Positions 1 through 11,781 of a DNA stretch of 64,000 nucleotides are shown piece after piece (position 1 is the first letter of the stretch; each line of letters opens with the position of its first letter). The stretch spans positions 2,480,001 to 2,544,000 of the forward strand of contig NC_064046.1 in NCBI RefSeq assembly GCF_932526225.1, read 5' to 3'. This DNA is from Nematostella vectensis (lineage: Eukaryota > Cnidaria > Anthozoa > Actiniaria > Edwardsiidae). The notes beneath the pieces were generated by a model that ran no database searches, had not been told where the DNA came from, and saw nothing but the letters and a program-made list of their open reading frames with translations. Position numbers and translations under genes: made by a program.

Positions 1-598
1 GAAGGTAGTGCAAGATGTCTGGGCCATCGTAGCTAAAGTGGCAATGAAAGTGACTAGTAGTGAATAGAAGTATAATAGTAAAACCTATTGCTTTCTCTTT
101 TATACAGATGTAGCGCTATTTAAGCAAATGGACCACTAATAAGTTGAATCTGCAAGTAGAAATTAACGACCTTTGTCATTTCCTCTAGATGGAAAGAATA
201 AAAAAGAAAGGTTGTTATCATCTTTGTCAGGATTTGCCGCAAGGGAGCTGCATAACACGCACGCGGAACCTTGTCTTCCTGTGGGCGATAGATGTGTGTG
301 TTTGGTCTCTCATCTAAAAAGGCGGACGACTTTTAAATTTTCTCGTCGATAAGCAGGTTGGCTCACAAACATCTATTTCTATCTTAACTGCATTTAGCTT
401 GACATATGTCAAGGGATAATTATAATATTTATTATTATTCTACCCTAGCGTCGTGCCCTTGGCTAAATGAACTTGAACACGCTCGTGCAGAATTGCAGAT
501 GTTTCGTAAGTTCGTTTGTTTCGTAAGTTTTTGTGGTAGGTGGTTTATTATATAAGATGTTCTGCACTAAGGTGGGCTTATATAAGCGGTACATAGTA

Positions 599-888
599 CA
601 CCTATTTGAAAAAAACGTTGTCAGTGCAAATGGCGATTGTCAAATGGCAGTTCTACGACCGAATGGACTCATGGATCCCAAGTGTTTGTTTCAAATTCAG
701 AAAAATATAAATAAAACATACGCCTATCCATTAAATGTAATTAATATATAGTTCTGACATCGCTTGAGTTTATTTACCACCTTTATTTTTACAAATAATT
801 ACTACCCCTAAACACCTTTTGGTCGTAGAACTGCCATATGGCAATTGCCATTCGCCGTTTGGGCGGACGACGTTTATTGAAATAGGTG
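599..888. mobile_element. 290-bp MITE with ~65-bp inverted ends and TA flanks (unit A)
   Basis: The two ends are imperfect inverted repeats of about 65 bp, starting CACCTATTT and ending AAATAGGTG, each ending in a shared block that reads GGCAGTTCTACGACC on one strand. The dinucleotide TA lies directly outside both ends (597-598 and 889-890), which fits the TA target duplication of Tc1/mariner-derived MITEs. It has no coding capacity. Confidence 0.7.
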
Positions 889-1798
889 TATCAGGCCCGG
901 ACCCAGGATTTTTCTTGGGGGGGGGGGGGGGGGGGGGGGGTTCAAAATCCGAAAAAGTAGACCTAATTTTTTCGGGATTACCCGCGCATTAATGGGGAGG
1001 CAATAACCAGGATCCCAGGCCCCTGTGTACGGGCCGACATCGCATTCTTGAAAGGAACTCTCTGCCTTCAGCAGAATACAGATGAGGTTTATTTGATATA
1101 TCTGATTGAGGTAGGCATATTAGCGGAACTAAAAATTCCACAGAGTCAGAGGTATCTAAAGAAACTGCATCTAAATGTATTCTCCATATCGGCAATTTTG
1201 GAAAATGCCAACAATTTTCATGACATCAAGAGCATAGTCTTAAACTGCGCATGAATAAAATACAGAGTGCGCTAAACGTCGCAAAAGAAGCACTGCGCAT
1301 CGGCACATAGAAAAAGCCTTTATGTTACGTGTACCGGGATTCCTGTGGCAGAATATGTAAGTAGTTTATTCGCTGTTCCTCGAATTCAGAACAGAAAAAG
1401 AGAACATGAAACACTACATTCGATAAACAAAACCTAGAGAACGGATGGTCACGCACACGCAAAACAATGACACGGAAAACGATACATTAATAATCAAATC
1501 AACAAAGTTCACAAATGATAGAGTAAAAAAAAACAAAGCCAACGGCAGAGGATCGAACTCGAGAGTAGATTTAAAGAGAAAAAGTAAACCATACTTCCAG
1601 ACATGGGCTAAAACGTCGTATGGAAGCTAAAGCTTTACGGCTAGGCTGGAGATTTCGGCCCCAGCACCGCTATCTAGTGAACTGTACAACACAAAGGTAC
1701 CTAAGGAACCAGCGCATTAACGGGGAGGCAATAACCAGGATCCCAGGCCTGTCTTATACGGTTACGCCACGCACAGTTAGCTGAGTTCTAGGGTGGGA

Positions 1799-2640
1799 TT
1801 ATATGCAATGTGTGCTGTGTGTGGCACGTGTCTTTATATTGCTGGTTATATGGGAGGGGATGGTGGGGGAAAGGAGTAGATACAACGTGTGCTGCGCGTG
1901 GCACGTGTCATCATATTGTTGGTTATATGGGAGGGGGTGGTGGGGGAAAGGATTAGATGCAATGCGTACTGCACGTGGTAAGTGTCATCGTATTGTTGGT
2001 TATATGGGAGGGGGTGGTGGAGGAAAGGATTAGATGCAATGCGTACTGCGCGTGGCACGTGTCATCATATTGTTGGTTAAATGGGAGGGGATGGTGGGGG
2101 AAAGTAGTAGATACAATGCGTGCTGTGCGTAGCACGTGTAATCATATTGCTGGTTATATGGGAGGGGGTGGTGGGGTAAAGGATTATATGCAATGTGTGC
2201 TGTGTGTGGCACGTGTCATCATATTGCTGGTTATATGGTAGGGGATGGTGGGGGAAAGGAGTAGATACAATGTGTGCTGCGTGTGGCACGTGTCATCATA
2301 TTGCTGGTTATATGGGAGGGGATGGTGGGGGAAAGGAGTAGATGCAATGCGTACTGCGCGTAGCACGTATCATCATATTGCTGGTTATATGGGAGGGGAT
2401 GGTGGGGGAAAGTAGTAGATACAATGCGTGCTGTGCGTAGCACGTGTAATCATATTGCTGGTTATATGGGAGGGGATGGTGGGGGAAAGGAGTAGATACA
2501 ATGTGTGCTGTGTGTGGCACGTGTCATCATATTGCTGGTTATATGGGAGGGGATGGTGGGGGAAAGGATTAGATGCAATGTGTGCTGCGCGTTGCACGTG
2601 TCATTAGATTGATGGTTATTTTGGAGGGGGTGGTGGAGAA
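1799..2640. repeat. 77-bp minisatellite, about 11 copies (unit A)
   Basis: A 77-bp unit (core: cacgtgtcatcatattgctg, then ggttatatgggaggggatgg and a GA-rich tail) is repeated head to tail. Short ORFs recur on both strands every 77 bp because the repeat is open in several frames; they are not genes. The last copies are more diverged. Confidence 0.9.
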
Positions 2641-3634
2641 AAGGAGTTGACTTTTCAGCTGGATTCACGCATGCGTTATCGTATTGATATGGGAGGGGTG
2701 GGTGGGGCGTAAGGGGGTTCCGAATAAGAAGTAGACACATGAGTGCCGTAGCTAACCAATGTTTAATCTCATCCTTGTGTTCAGGGATGTAGATTGGAGC
2801 TTGCCTACCAACCATTTCTAAACGGATAGAAAGCACCTGCTAAACGGGCCTGAATGGCCGTTTGGTCAGGTTACACAGGCTGATAGGATATATGCGTGAA
2901 CTGATAGGAGACGGGTGACCGTGCTCGTTTTACTGACAGTCTGGTCAATTTACACAGGTTAAGGCTGATAGGATATATGCGCGTGAACTGATAGGAGAAG
3001 GTTGACCGTGCTTGTTTTACTGACAGTCTGGTCAATTTACACAGGTTGGGCGTTTACATGATGGTAAAAGGGGGCTTTAGATTATGATAGTGGACTTTGA
3101 CATTGGACTGATGGTGCCGAAGTAGGGAGAATTTCAAATAGCGCTGAGGGATACAAAGCCAGCACATGAAAAACTAAAAGGATTTTATTCCATAATTCAA
3201 AAATTCTCTACAACATACAAATAAACAAACTTCAACAATGAATACTATAATTACACATGTATTCGATGGACCAATTCTACCCAATGTTCCTATAGGGCCG
3301 CCTTTGTAAAACTCGCTGAGAAAATGGCCTGACACGGCATAGCGTGGTATGGTACGATTCGGCACGGCAGTCACACGTTTCTACGCAATACGCACGGTGG
3401 TACGGCACGAAAAGATACATAATCTCGGCAGCTTCTCATCTTTTCCCACTCTATCCGTTTTAGAGTTTTGCATGGTGCTTCAGTTCGTTGACTCGAAAAG
3501 GACATGAAATCTCAGTATCCTCCGTTTGTCGCATCTTGTAGCCAATCCAATCTCTAGATAAGGCCTAGAAAAACTTGAGCCATCTTTTGAGAATCGTTCC
3601 GTCCTGACCAGTCCATCGTTCAAGTTCGTTTTTG

Positions 3635-3880
3635 ATGATGGAGTCTCGTAGCTCCATAGATATACTAATCCTGGAAGATATCGGTGAAAAATCAGGACAA
3701 CCCTCGAAACCGATCCTCAGCTTCACATTTGCTTTATCAAAATACCTCGATTCGGGTTTTCTTGGAAAAGAAGATGCGTAGGATTTAAAAGCTAAAGGAG
3801 TTCGCTCTCCGAAGGTAGTGCAAGATGTCTGGGCCATCGTAGCTAAAGTGGCAATGAAAGTGACTAGTAGTGAATAGAAG
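3635..3880 (+). pseudogene. Decayed copy of an unidentified terminal exon
   Basis: This stretch matches the open exon at 7539-7784, but reading from the ATG at 3635 an in-frame TAG occurs at 3779-3781, where the third copy has TAT. Downstream the frame is lost near the end (gtggcaatgaaagtgactag). The first ~75 bases of the window are the tail of another such copy. I do not recognise the protein family. Confidence 0.5.
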
Positions 3881-4408
3881 TATAATAGTAAAACCTATTG
3901 CTTTCTCTTTTATACAGATGTAGCGCTATTTAAGCAAATGGACCACTAATAAGTTGAATCTGCAAGTAGAAATTAACGACCTTTGTCATTTCCTCTAGAT
4001 GGAAAGAATAAAAAAGAAAGGTTGTTATCATCTTTGTCAGGATTTGCCGCAGGGGAGCTGCATAACACGCACGCGGAACCTTGTCTTCCTGTAGGCGATA
4101 GATGTGTGTGTTTGGTCTCTCATCTAAAAAGGCGGACGACTTTTGAATTTTCTCGTCGATAAGCAGGTTGGCTCACAAACATCTATTTCTATCTTAACTG
4201 CATTTAGCTTGACATATGTCAAGGGATAATTATAATATTTATTATTATTCTACCCTAGCGTCGTGCCCTTGGCTAAATGAACTTGAACACGCTCGTGCAG
4301 AATTACAGATGTTTCGTAAGTTCGTTTGTTTCGTAAGTTTTTGTGGTAGGTGGTTTATTATATAAGATGTTCTGCACTAAGGTGGGCTTATATAAGCGGT
4401 ACATAGTA

Positions 4409-4698
4409 CACCTATTTGAAAAAAACGTTGTCAGTGCAAATGGCGATTGTCAAATGGCAGTTCTACGACCGAATGGACTCATGGATCCCAAGTGTTTGTT
4501 TCAAATTCAGAAAAATATAAATAAAACATACGCCTATCCATTAAATGTAATTAATATATAGTTCTGACATCGCTTGAGTTTATTTACCACCTTTATTTGT
4601 ACAAATAATTACTACCCCTAAACACCTTTCGGTCGTAGAACTGCCATATGGCAATTGCCATTCGCCGTTTGGGCGGACGACGTTTATTGAAATAGGTG
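4409..4698. mobile_element. 290-bp MITE, copy in unit B
   Basis: This is the same element as at 599-888, at the equivalent place in the second duplication unit, with the same length and the same flanking TA. It was therefore present before the segmental duplication. Confidence 0.7.
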
Positions 4699-5663
4699 TA
4701 TCAGGCCCGGACCCAGGATTTTTCTTGGGGGGGGGGGGGCAAAATCCGAAAAAGTAGACCTTTTTTTTTCGGGGTTACCCGCGCATTAATGGGGAGGCAA
4801 TAACCAGGATCCCAGGCCCCTGTGTACGGGCCGACATCGCATTCTTGAAAGGAACTCTCTGCCTTCAGCAGAATACAGATAAGGTTTATTTGATATATCT
4901 GATTGAGGTAGGCATATTAGCGGAACTAAAAATTCCACAGAGTCAGAGGTATCTAAATAAAGAAACTGCACAACTTGAAAATGCTCTCGCGAAATTTATG
5001 GTTCGCGTTTTCTCGCTTTAAATTAAACTTGCACTAAATGTATTCTCCATATCGGCAATTTTGGAAAATGGCAACAATTTTCATGACATCAAGAGCATAG
5101 TCTTAAACTGCGCATGAATAAAATACAGAGTGCGCTAAACGTCGCAAAAGAAGCACTGCGCATCGGCACATCGAAAAAGCCTTTATGTTACGTGTACCGG
5201 GATTCCTGTGGCAGAATATGTAAGTAGTTTATTCGCTGTTCCTCGAATTCAGAACAGAAAAAGAGAACATGAAACACTACATTCGATAAACAAAACCTAG
5301 AGAACGGATGGTCACGCACACGCAAAACAATGACACGGAAAACGATACATTAATAATCAAATCAACAAAGTTCACAAATGATAGAGTGAAAAAAAAAACG
5401 AAGCCAACGGCAGAGGATCGAACTCGAGAGTAGATTTGAAGAGAAAAGTTAAACCATACTTCCAGACATGGGCTAAAACGTCGTATGGAAGCTAAAGCTT
5501 TGCGGCTAGGCTGGAGATTTCGGCCCCAGCACCGCTATCTAGTGAACTGTACAACACAAAGGTACCTAAGGAACCAGCGCATTAATGGGGAGGCAATAAC
5601 CAGGATTCCAGGCCTGTCTTATACGGTTACGCCACGCACAGTTAGCTGAGTTCTAGGGTGGGA

Positions 5664-6505
5664 TTATATGCAATGTGTGCTGTGTGTGGCACGTGTCTTT
5701 ATATTGCTGGTTATATGGGAGGGGATGGTGGGGGAAAGGAGTAGATACAACGTGTGCTGCGCGTGGCACGTGTCATCATATTGTTGGTTATATGGGAGGG
5801 GGTGGTGGGGGAAAGGATTAGATGCAATGCGTAAAGCGCATGGCAAGTGTCATCATATTGTTGGTTATATGGGATGGGGTGGTGGGGGAAAGGATTAGAT
5901 GCAATGCGTACTGCACGTGGTAAGTGTCATCGTATTGTTGGTTATATGGGAGGGGGTGGTGGAGGAAAGGATTAGATGCAATGCGTACTGCGCGTGGCAA
6001 GTGTCATCATATTGTTGGTTAAATGGGAGGGGGTGGTGGGGTAAAGGATTATATGCAATGTGTGCTGTGTGTGGCACGTGTCATCATATTGCTGGTTATA
6101 TGGTAGGGGATGGTGGGGGAAAGGAGTAGATACAATGTGTGCTGCGTGTGGCACGTGTCATCATATTGCTGGTTATATGGGAGGGGATGGTGGGGGAAAG
6201 GAGTAGGTGCAATGCGTACTGCGCGTAGCACGTATCATCATATTGCTGGTTATATGGGAGGGGATGGTGGGGGAAAGGAGTAGATACAATGCGTGCTGTG
6301 CGTAGCACGTGTAATCATATTGCTGGTTATATGGGAGGGGATGGTGGGGGAAAGGAGTAGATACAATGTGTGCTGTGTGTGGCACGTGTCATCATATTGC
6401 TGGTTATATGGTAGGGGATGGTGGGGGAAAGGATTAGATGCAATGTGTGCTGCGCGTTGCACGTGTCATTAGATTGATGGTTATTTTGGAGGGGGTGGTG
6501 GGGAA
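5664..6505. repeat. 77-bp minisatellite, about 11 copies (unit B)
   Basis: This is the same array in the second duplication unit. Overall length matches unit A, but monomer variants are arranged differently: one variant containing gcgtaaagcgcatggc occurs only here, and an internal variant of A is missing. The arrays have thus turned over since the duplication. Confidence 0.9.
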
Positions 6506-7538
6506 AAGGAGTTGACTTTTCAGCTGGATTCACGCATGCGTTATCGTATTGATATGGGAGGGGTGGGTGGGGCGTAAGGGGGTTCCGAATAAGAAGTAGA
6601 CACATGAGTGCCGTAGCTAACCAATGTTTAATCTCATCCTTGTGTTCAGGGATGTAGATTGGAGCTTGCCTACCAACCATTTCTGAACAGATAGAAAGCA
6701 CCTGCTAAACGGGCCTGAATGGCCGTTTGGTCAGGTTACACAGGCTGATAGGATATATGCGTGAACTGATAGGAGACGGGTGACCGTGCTCGTTTTACTG
6801 ACAGTCTGGTCAATTTACACAGGTTAAGGCTGATAGGATATATGCGCGTGAACTGATAGGAGAAGGGTGACCGTGCTTGTTTTACTGACAGTCTGGTCAA
6901 TTTACACAGGTTGGGCGTTTACATGATGGTAAAAGGGGGCTTTAGATTATGATAGTGGACTTTGACATTGGACTGATGGTGCCGAAGTAGGGAGAATTTC
7001 AAATAGCGCTGAGGGATACAAATCCAGCACATGAAAAACTAAAAGGATTTTATTCCATAATTCAAACATTCTCTACAACATACAAATAAACAAACTTCAA
7101 CAATGGATACTATAATTACACATGTATTCGATGGACCAATTCCACCCAATGTTCCTATAGGGCCGCCTTTGTAAAACTCGCTGAGAAAATGGCCTGACAC
7201 GGCATAACGTGGTATGGTACGGTTCGGCACGGCAGTCAGGGGGGAGGGGGGTGGTGCGGTTATGGTACGGCGACACACACGTTTCTACGCCATACGCACG
7301 GTGGTACGGCACGAAAAGATACATAATCTCGGCAGCTTCTCATCTTTTCCCACTCTATTCGTTTTAGAGTTTTGCATGGTGCTTCAGTTCGTTGACTCGA
7401 AAAGGACATGAAATCTCAGTATCCTCCGTTTGTCGCATCTTGTAGCCAATCCAATCTCTAGATAAGGCCTAGAAAAACTTGAGCCATCTTTTGAGAATCG
7501 TTCCGTCCTGACCAGTCCATCGTTCAAGTTCGTTTTTG

Positions 7539-7784
7539 ATGATGGAGTCTCGTAGCTCCATAGATATACTAATCCTGGAAGATATCGGTGAAAAATCCGG
7601 ACAATCCTCGAAACCGATCCTCAGCTTCACATTTGCTTTATCAAAATACCTCGATTCGGGTTTTCTTGGACAAGAAGTTGCGTATGATTTGAAAGCTAAA
7701 GGAGTTCGCTCTGCGAAGGTAGCGCAAGATGTCTGGGCCATCTTAGCTCAAGTGGCTGGCAATGTGAATAGAAAGATAGATTGA
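7539..7784 (+). CDS. Unidentified exon-like ORF, open third copy of the duplicated sequence
   Basis: An open frame of about 80 codons begins at tandem ATGs (7539, 7542) and ends at TGA 7782-7784. It encodes a mixed hydrophobic/charged, probably helical peptide (LILEDIGEKSGQSS near the start, KVAQDVWAILAQVAG near the end). It is the only copy of the three without an internal stop, so it may be the parental last exon of a gene whose upstream part was lost or lies elsewhere. The antisense frame is also open, so coding status is uncertain. No family is recognised. Confidence 0.3.
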   Translation: MMESRSSIDILILEDIGEKSGQSSKPILSFTFALSKYLDSGFLGQEVAYDLKAKGVRSAKVAQDVWAILAQVAGNVNRKID

Positions 7785-8627
7785 TTTCTCTTTTATACAG
7801 TTTTTATACAGCCTTGTTAAGCAAATGTACCGCTATATGACAATCGGTGAGTAGATCATTAACAGCCTGTTATTTCCTTTAGATGAAATGGATGACGTTT
7901 TATTTTTTTCCGCCAGGATTTGCCGCTGGTAGTTAAGGATCCTTTCGCTTCACGTGAAGTTTCCTGAAAAGCTGCCCGTTAAGCGTGTAGCACGCAAAAA
8001 ACCTTTATATAGGGGTATTCTCATTCATGATCTAACTTCCATTGAGTGTACTACTGGCTTGTTTCAATGATTTTCTTTTTAAATGTAAGAATCGTGGGCT
8101 TGGATGTTTTGTTGGTATTACATAAGATATTTTTTTCCTGCCGTGTTATTATATAAGCAGGTATGACAGCTATCTTGTTGTTTTGGTGGGATTTGTTATT
8201 GTTATATAGCGGTGAAAGGGTTATTAAAAGTCTCTAATCTCTTTTCAGCCACTCCTATCTCAAGAGCAAAAATATCCTATCAATAAAAACGAGCGCGATA
8301 TATACTTTTGGCAGGAGCTACAACTACTGTCCTGCCGAAATATTGTTCTAAAAAACAACAATCTGCGTCGTTGTCGACTTTTTCTTTTAAATTTATTATT
8401 TATAGTTAACTGTCGACGCAGACCACAAGGTCCCTCCCCCTCCAATAGGCCCGGGGGAAGCCAAAATATTACTGATCCCTGCTTGAAAAAGTAAGAGAAC
8501 AACGAATGTCATTGTTAATTATGCTTTCAGCACCTGCGTGCGACTTTATAGTGCGAAAATATCCATGAAAATATGTCAAAAAATGTTCTACCTGCCCCTT
8601 TCCTATCACCGCTAAGCACCCTTAGTA
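7785..8627. other. Gene-poor stretch
   Basis: Diverged remnants of the duplication unit continue to about 7960. After that I see only AT-rich sequence and a GC-richer patch near 8400-8470. No convincing exon or RNA gene. Confidence 0.5.
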
Positions 8628-8999
8628 GACATGACGGAAAAACCCTAAACATGCGCACTTCGAAGAAATGGAGAAAGAAGATACAAGTTCTTACAATGGC
8701 CATCCGTTCCTTGTATTTAGGACTGATTTTCCCTTTTACAAACACAAAAATCGTGAGGCTGAAATGCACATACCCAGATTTTGGCCTTTAGAGATAATTT
8801 TTTCCTTTATCATCATTGCGCTATGTATGTGCTCAAAGACGAAAAGCTCAAATTTCAATAAAAAATCGCATTAATTTTTAAAAAGTCGCATTTGACATTT
8901 TGTTTGATATTACTCAATAAGTACTTAGGGGAATTTTCCGCCTTATTTGATGTGAAATGAGCTTATTGGGAACATCAAGTCATGTTTTTCCGTCATGTC
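8628..8999. mobile_element. 372-bp non-autonomous element with GACATGACGGAAAAAC ends
   Basis: The sequence GACATGACGGAAAAAC at 8628 is matched by its reverse complement at 8984-8999. Most of the interior (from about 8745) reappears in reverse complement at 54256-54529, so this is a dispersed repeat. No coding capacity. Confidence 0.6.
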
Positions 9000-11781
9000 C
9001 CCTTAATAAAAATAATAAAACGCGCTAGCCTCCGGGACTTTTACGGGCTTTTGCGGTGAGTCATAGGCGGCTTTTGCGTGTATTTGGCTGTATTTTGCTT
9101 TTGGTGCAGATGACTCTCACAAACTTAGACCAAACAACCACTATTTCTTAAATTTTCGTTTAACATTCACTGCATTTCCCTTTGACTATTCGATCCCACT
9201 AGACGGATGTGATACTAGTTTTATTTCAAGTGTCTTTTTCTTCCTTTTTTCTATATATGTTTTAAGCTGATACATCGAAGCTTCTGAGGAGAGTAGAAAC
9301 TTACTGCAGTAATCTATTTTGCATTCGATCTTTTTTTTTTTATTATACTTCCGTGGAAGGTATCAGGATTGGCTGAGAGTGGTGCGCAGTCATAGATATA
9401 ATATGGAAAAAGCCTAGTATTTATAAGGTTCATTAATACATCATGGTCTCTTGTTTACCCTCTAGTCTATCTTTATTACCTCCAATAGTGCGGATACGCC
9501 CTTATCATTTATGTTGCTAAAAAAACAGATATGGGAGACACAACCCACGTGGCAGGGGGAGTGTGGGAAAAAAGCCTAATGTACTTTATCATCTGAAAAT
9601 AAAAAAATGTCAAAACTATTGCTTTCTCGTTTAATAGTCACGTTTTAGATAGTTCGTTTTAGAACTTACATACAGTGACTTATTGCTTCGATGTAAGTCA
9701 TCTCAACATAATTTTATATTGTGGTCCTTCAAATAACAATTTTCCAAAGTGCGGATGATAACTAAGAATATAAAATATTAAGCAGAAAAATTTGAAAAAA
9801 TGACCCGTACTTGGCATATAGCCCAACCAAGACTGTAGGAAATTTATACAGCCCAATTCGTTGTTGCGCGACCACGGCGAATCCAAAATCCATGTCTCGT
9901 TTGGGAATAGCGCGTAGTCAGATATAAGCTTTGGGGCTGTTTGTCTGGTTTTGATTGTTTGGTTTGATTGACCACACGCTATTTCCAAACGAAGAAAGGA
10001 ATTTTGATTCTGGCAGGTCGCGCTACAACGAATTTCGCCATAAGGTAGGATAATCGAACGTTTTTCGAAAACCTACTAAGTATCTGAAAATTATGTTCTA
10101 AGCGTTTTCCGTTACCTTGTGCGTCACAGCGAATTCTCCCATGTGACTTACACACAGCCGCGTGAAATTAACAGAAAGTGTTTTCTGCTCATATTTATAT
10201 CCCCCTGCGTCTCCCAAGTTATCAGGAAACCCTAAGCTACTCTAAAACGTGAATGATCTATACCAGACAAGAGACCATGGTCTCTAGAACGAGAGTACTA
10301 GGTTATAAGAAAACTCGAGAAATTAGAATAAGCCATTAATTTGGGTAAAATTATTAATGCTATGTTTATTTTTTTCGAGACCCCAAGTTTTGGTCGCCAT
10401 ATTGGAAAATAGAAATAGGAATCTAGTTTGTTTATTTTCTAGAAATGGTTTGTACTTGTAGGTGTTGAAGTTTTTTTATTCGGTGAGGGAGAGTTCATTA
10501 AATACATCGAGGGGGGGGGGGGGGGGGGGAGGAAAGATATTGAGGGGGAGAGGCTCCGAAAATTTTTAACCACCAAAAGGGGGGGCTCCGAAAAAAGGTC
10601 CTCTTAAGGGGGCTCTGAATTTTTTAGGAGCCGTACTTTTCAGCTTTAATATTTTTCTTGATAAGATCTAGTTTGTAGCATAAATCCAGATTGAATATTA
10701 AGCCAAATAAACCATAATATAGATACTTCCAGCTTTCAGTATGTTACAGTTGATTTACCGATACTGTTTATTATCAGTTAAACAAATTGAAAGTGGTGGA
10801 CAAGGTTTGAATCAACACAAGTTTGAAAAGGTATGTTAAACGCCTCTGTGAAACAAAGTGGTTGTGCTGACGTTTCGAGCGGTAGCCGTCCGTCGGAGCA
10901 AAAGAAACTGAATAGGATGGGGGAGTAGTAAAGTGGTGGAGCATGCAAACCCACAAAAAGATATTCTTACAATGTTTTACACGTTGTCAAGAGACCATTA
11001 TGGTCTCTTGACGTTGGACATTATATCCCTTTTTATACAGAAAAATATCCTTAACAAAAACAAATATATACAAATTTTAACTCCTTTACAGGCGTCCTTA
11101 GTGGTGGATCTCTCTCTTTTTTTTTTTGGGGGGGGGGAGGTGGTGGTTTGGAAATAAAAGTTCCTCCAAGCAACTGATTGAGGTAAAAAAAGAGATCGCA
11201 ACCCAGCCCTGCACCATTTTACACAGTTATACATGCAAAAAGAAATTATGAAGCCAGAAACCGAAAATTGTGAAGAAGAGATGTCAGATTCTGAAATTAT
11301 AAAAATAATAAACCAAATAAAAAACTCCAAAGCCTATAAATAGGCTAACTGAAACTTTTATCCCATTACATTTGCCTCTCAAAAACAGTCTAACGAAGAG
11401 TCTTAAAAAATATTGTTTATCGAAAAAATAAAAAGGGACCATGGATTAAAAATAAATAGGCCCCTTAAATACAACCCACACCAACCAATCAATGGGAGAG
11501 ATGGTCATTTTGTTGAACATGTCGCTTTAATGTAAAGTTGTTATACAATAAGTAAAGCCTAGGAGAGTTGGTAAATACAAAAATATAATAGGCTAACAGT
11601 TCTTATTCTGTGCTTAGTTGGTATAAACGGGGATTTTCTTATAATCATATTGTTATACCTGTTGCATCTATTTAAAATCTGCATTTACTTTTTGTATATT
11701 ACAAGTATAAGGAAGTCATAGCATGCTACTATATACACCACAGGTAGTCCAGACAAACTGCTATATCTTCCACAGGGCATG
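9000..11781. other. Intergenic, repeat-scarred, no gene seen
   Basis: It contains a 17-base G run near 10513, fragments carrying a CAAGAGACCAT motif (9442 reverse, 10266 and 10986) and a perfect 13-bp inverted repeat around a single base at 10986-11012. Short ORFs here lack any recognisable domain or splice context. Part of 11.5-11.8 kb is presumably the HSBP1 3' UTR. Confidence 0.5.

Larger units (their letters stand above)
1..3810. repeat. Tandem segmental duplication, unit A
   Basis: The first bases of the window recur at 3811, and the following 3.8 kb can be followed almost base for base into unit B, with a few percent substitutions and some indels. The unit contains, in order, a 290-bp MITE, a long G run at 917-940, a 77-bp minisatellite, two ~85-bp direct repeats near 2879-3050 and a decayed exon-like ORF near 3635-3880. 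The phrase starting at 984 (cgcgcattaatggggaggc) recurs near 1710, so an older direct repeat is nested in the unit. No intact gene is visible in it. The unit may begin before the window. Confidence 0.9.
3811..7715. repeat. Tandem segmental duplication, unit B
   Basis: This is the second copy of the preceding ~3.8 kb segment. Compared with unit A it has a shorter G run (near 4727-4739), an extra ~70 bp near 4955-5035 containing a TTCGCG-type stretch, and an extra ~35 bp near 7238-7275. Homology continues in diverged form past 7716, where a third copy of the exon-like sequence starts, and fades by about 7960. The high A/B identity suggests recent duplication or gene conversion. Confidence 0.9.

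Noticed and set aside
1803-2836. Series of 60-124 codon ORFs in the 77-bp arrays (also at 5664-6701)
   Set aside because: They recur each 77 bp with shifting frames on both strands, as expected from the tandem repeat.
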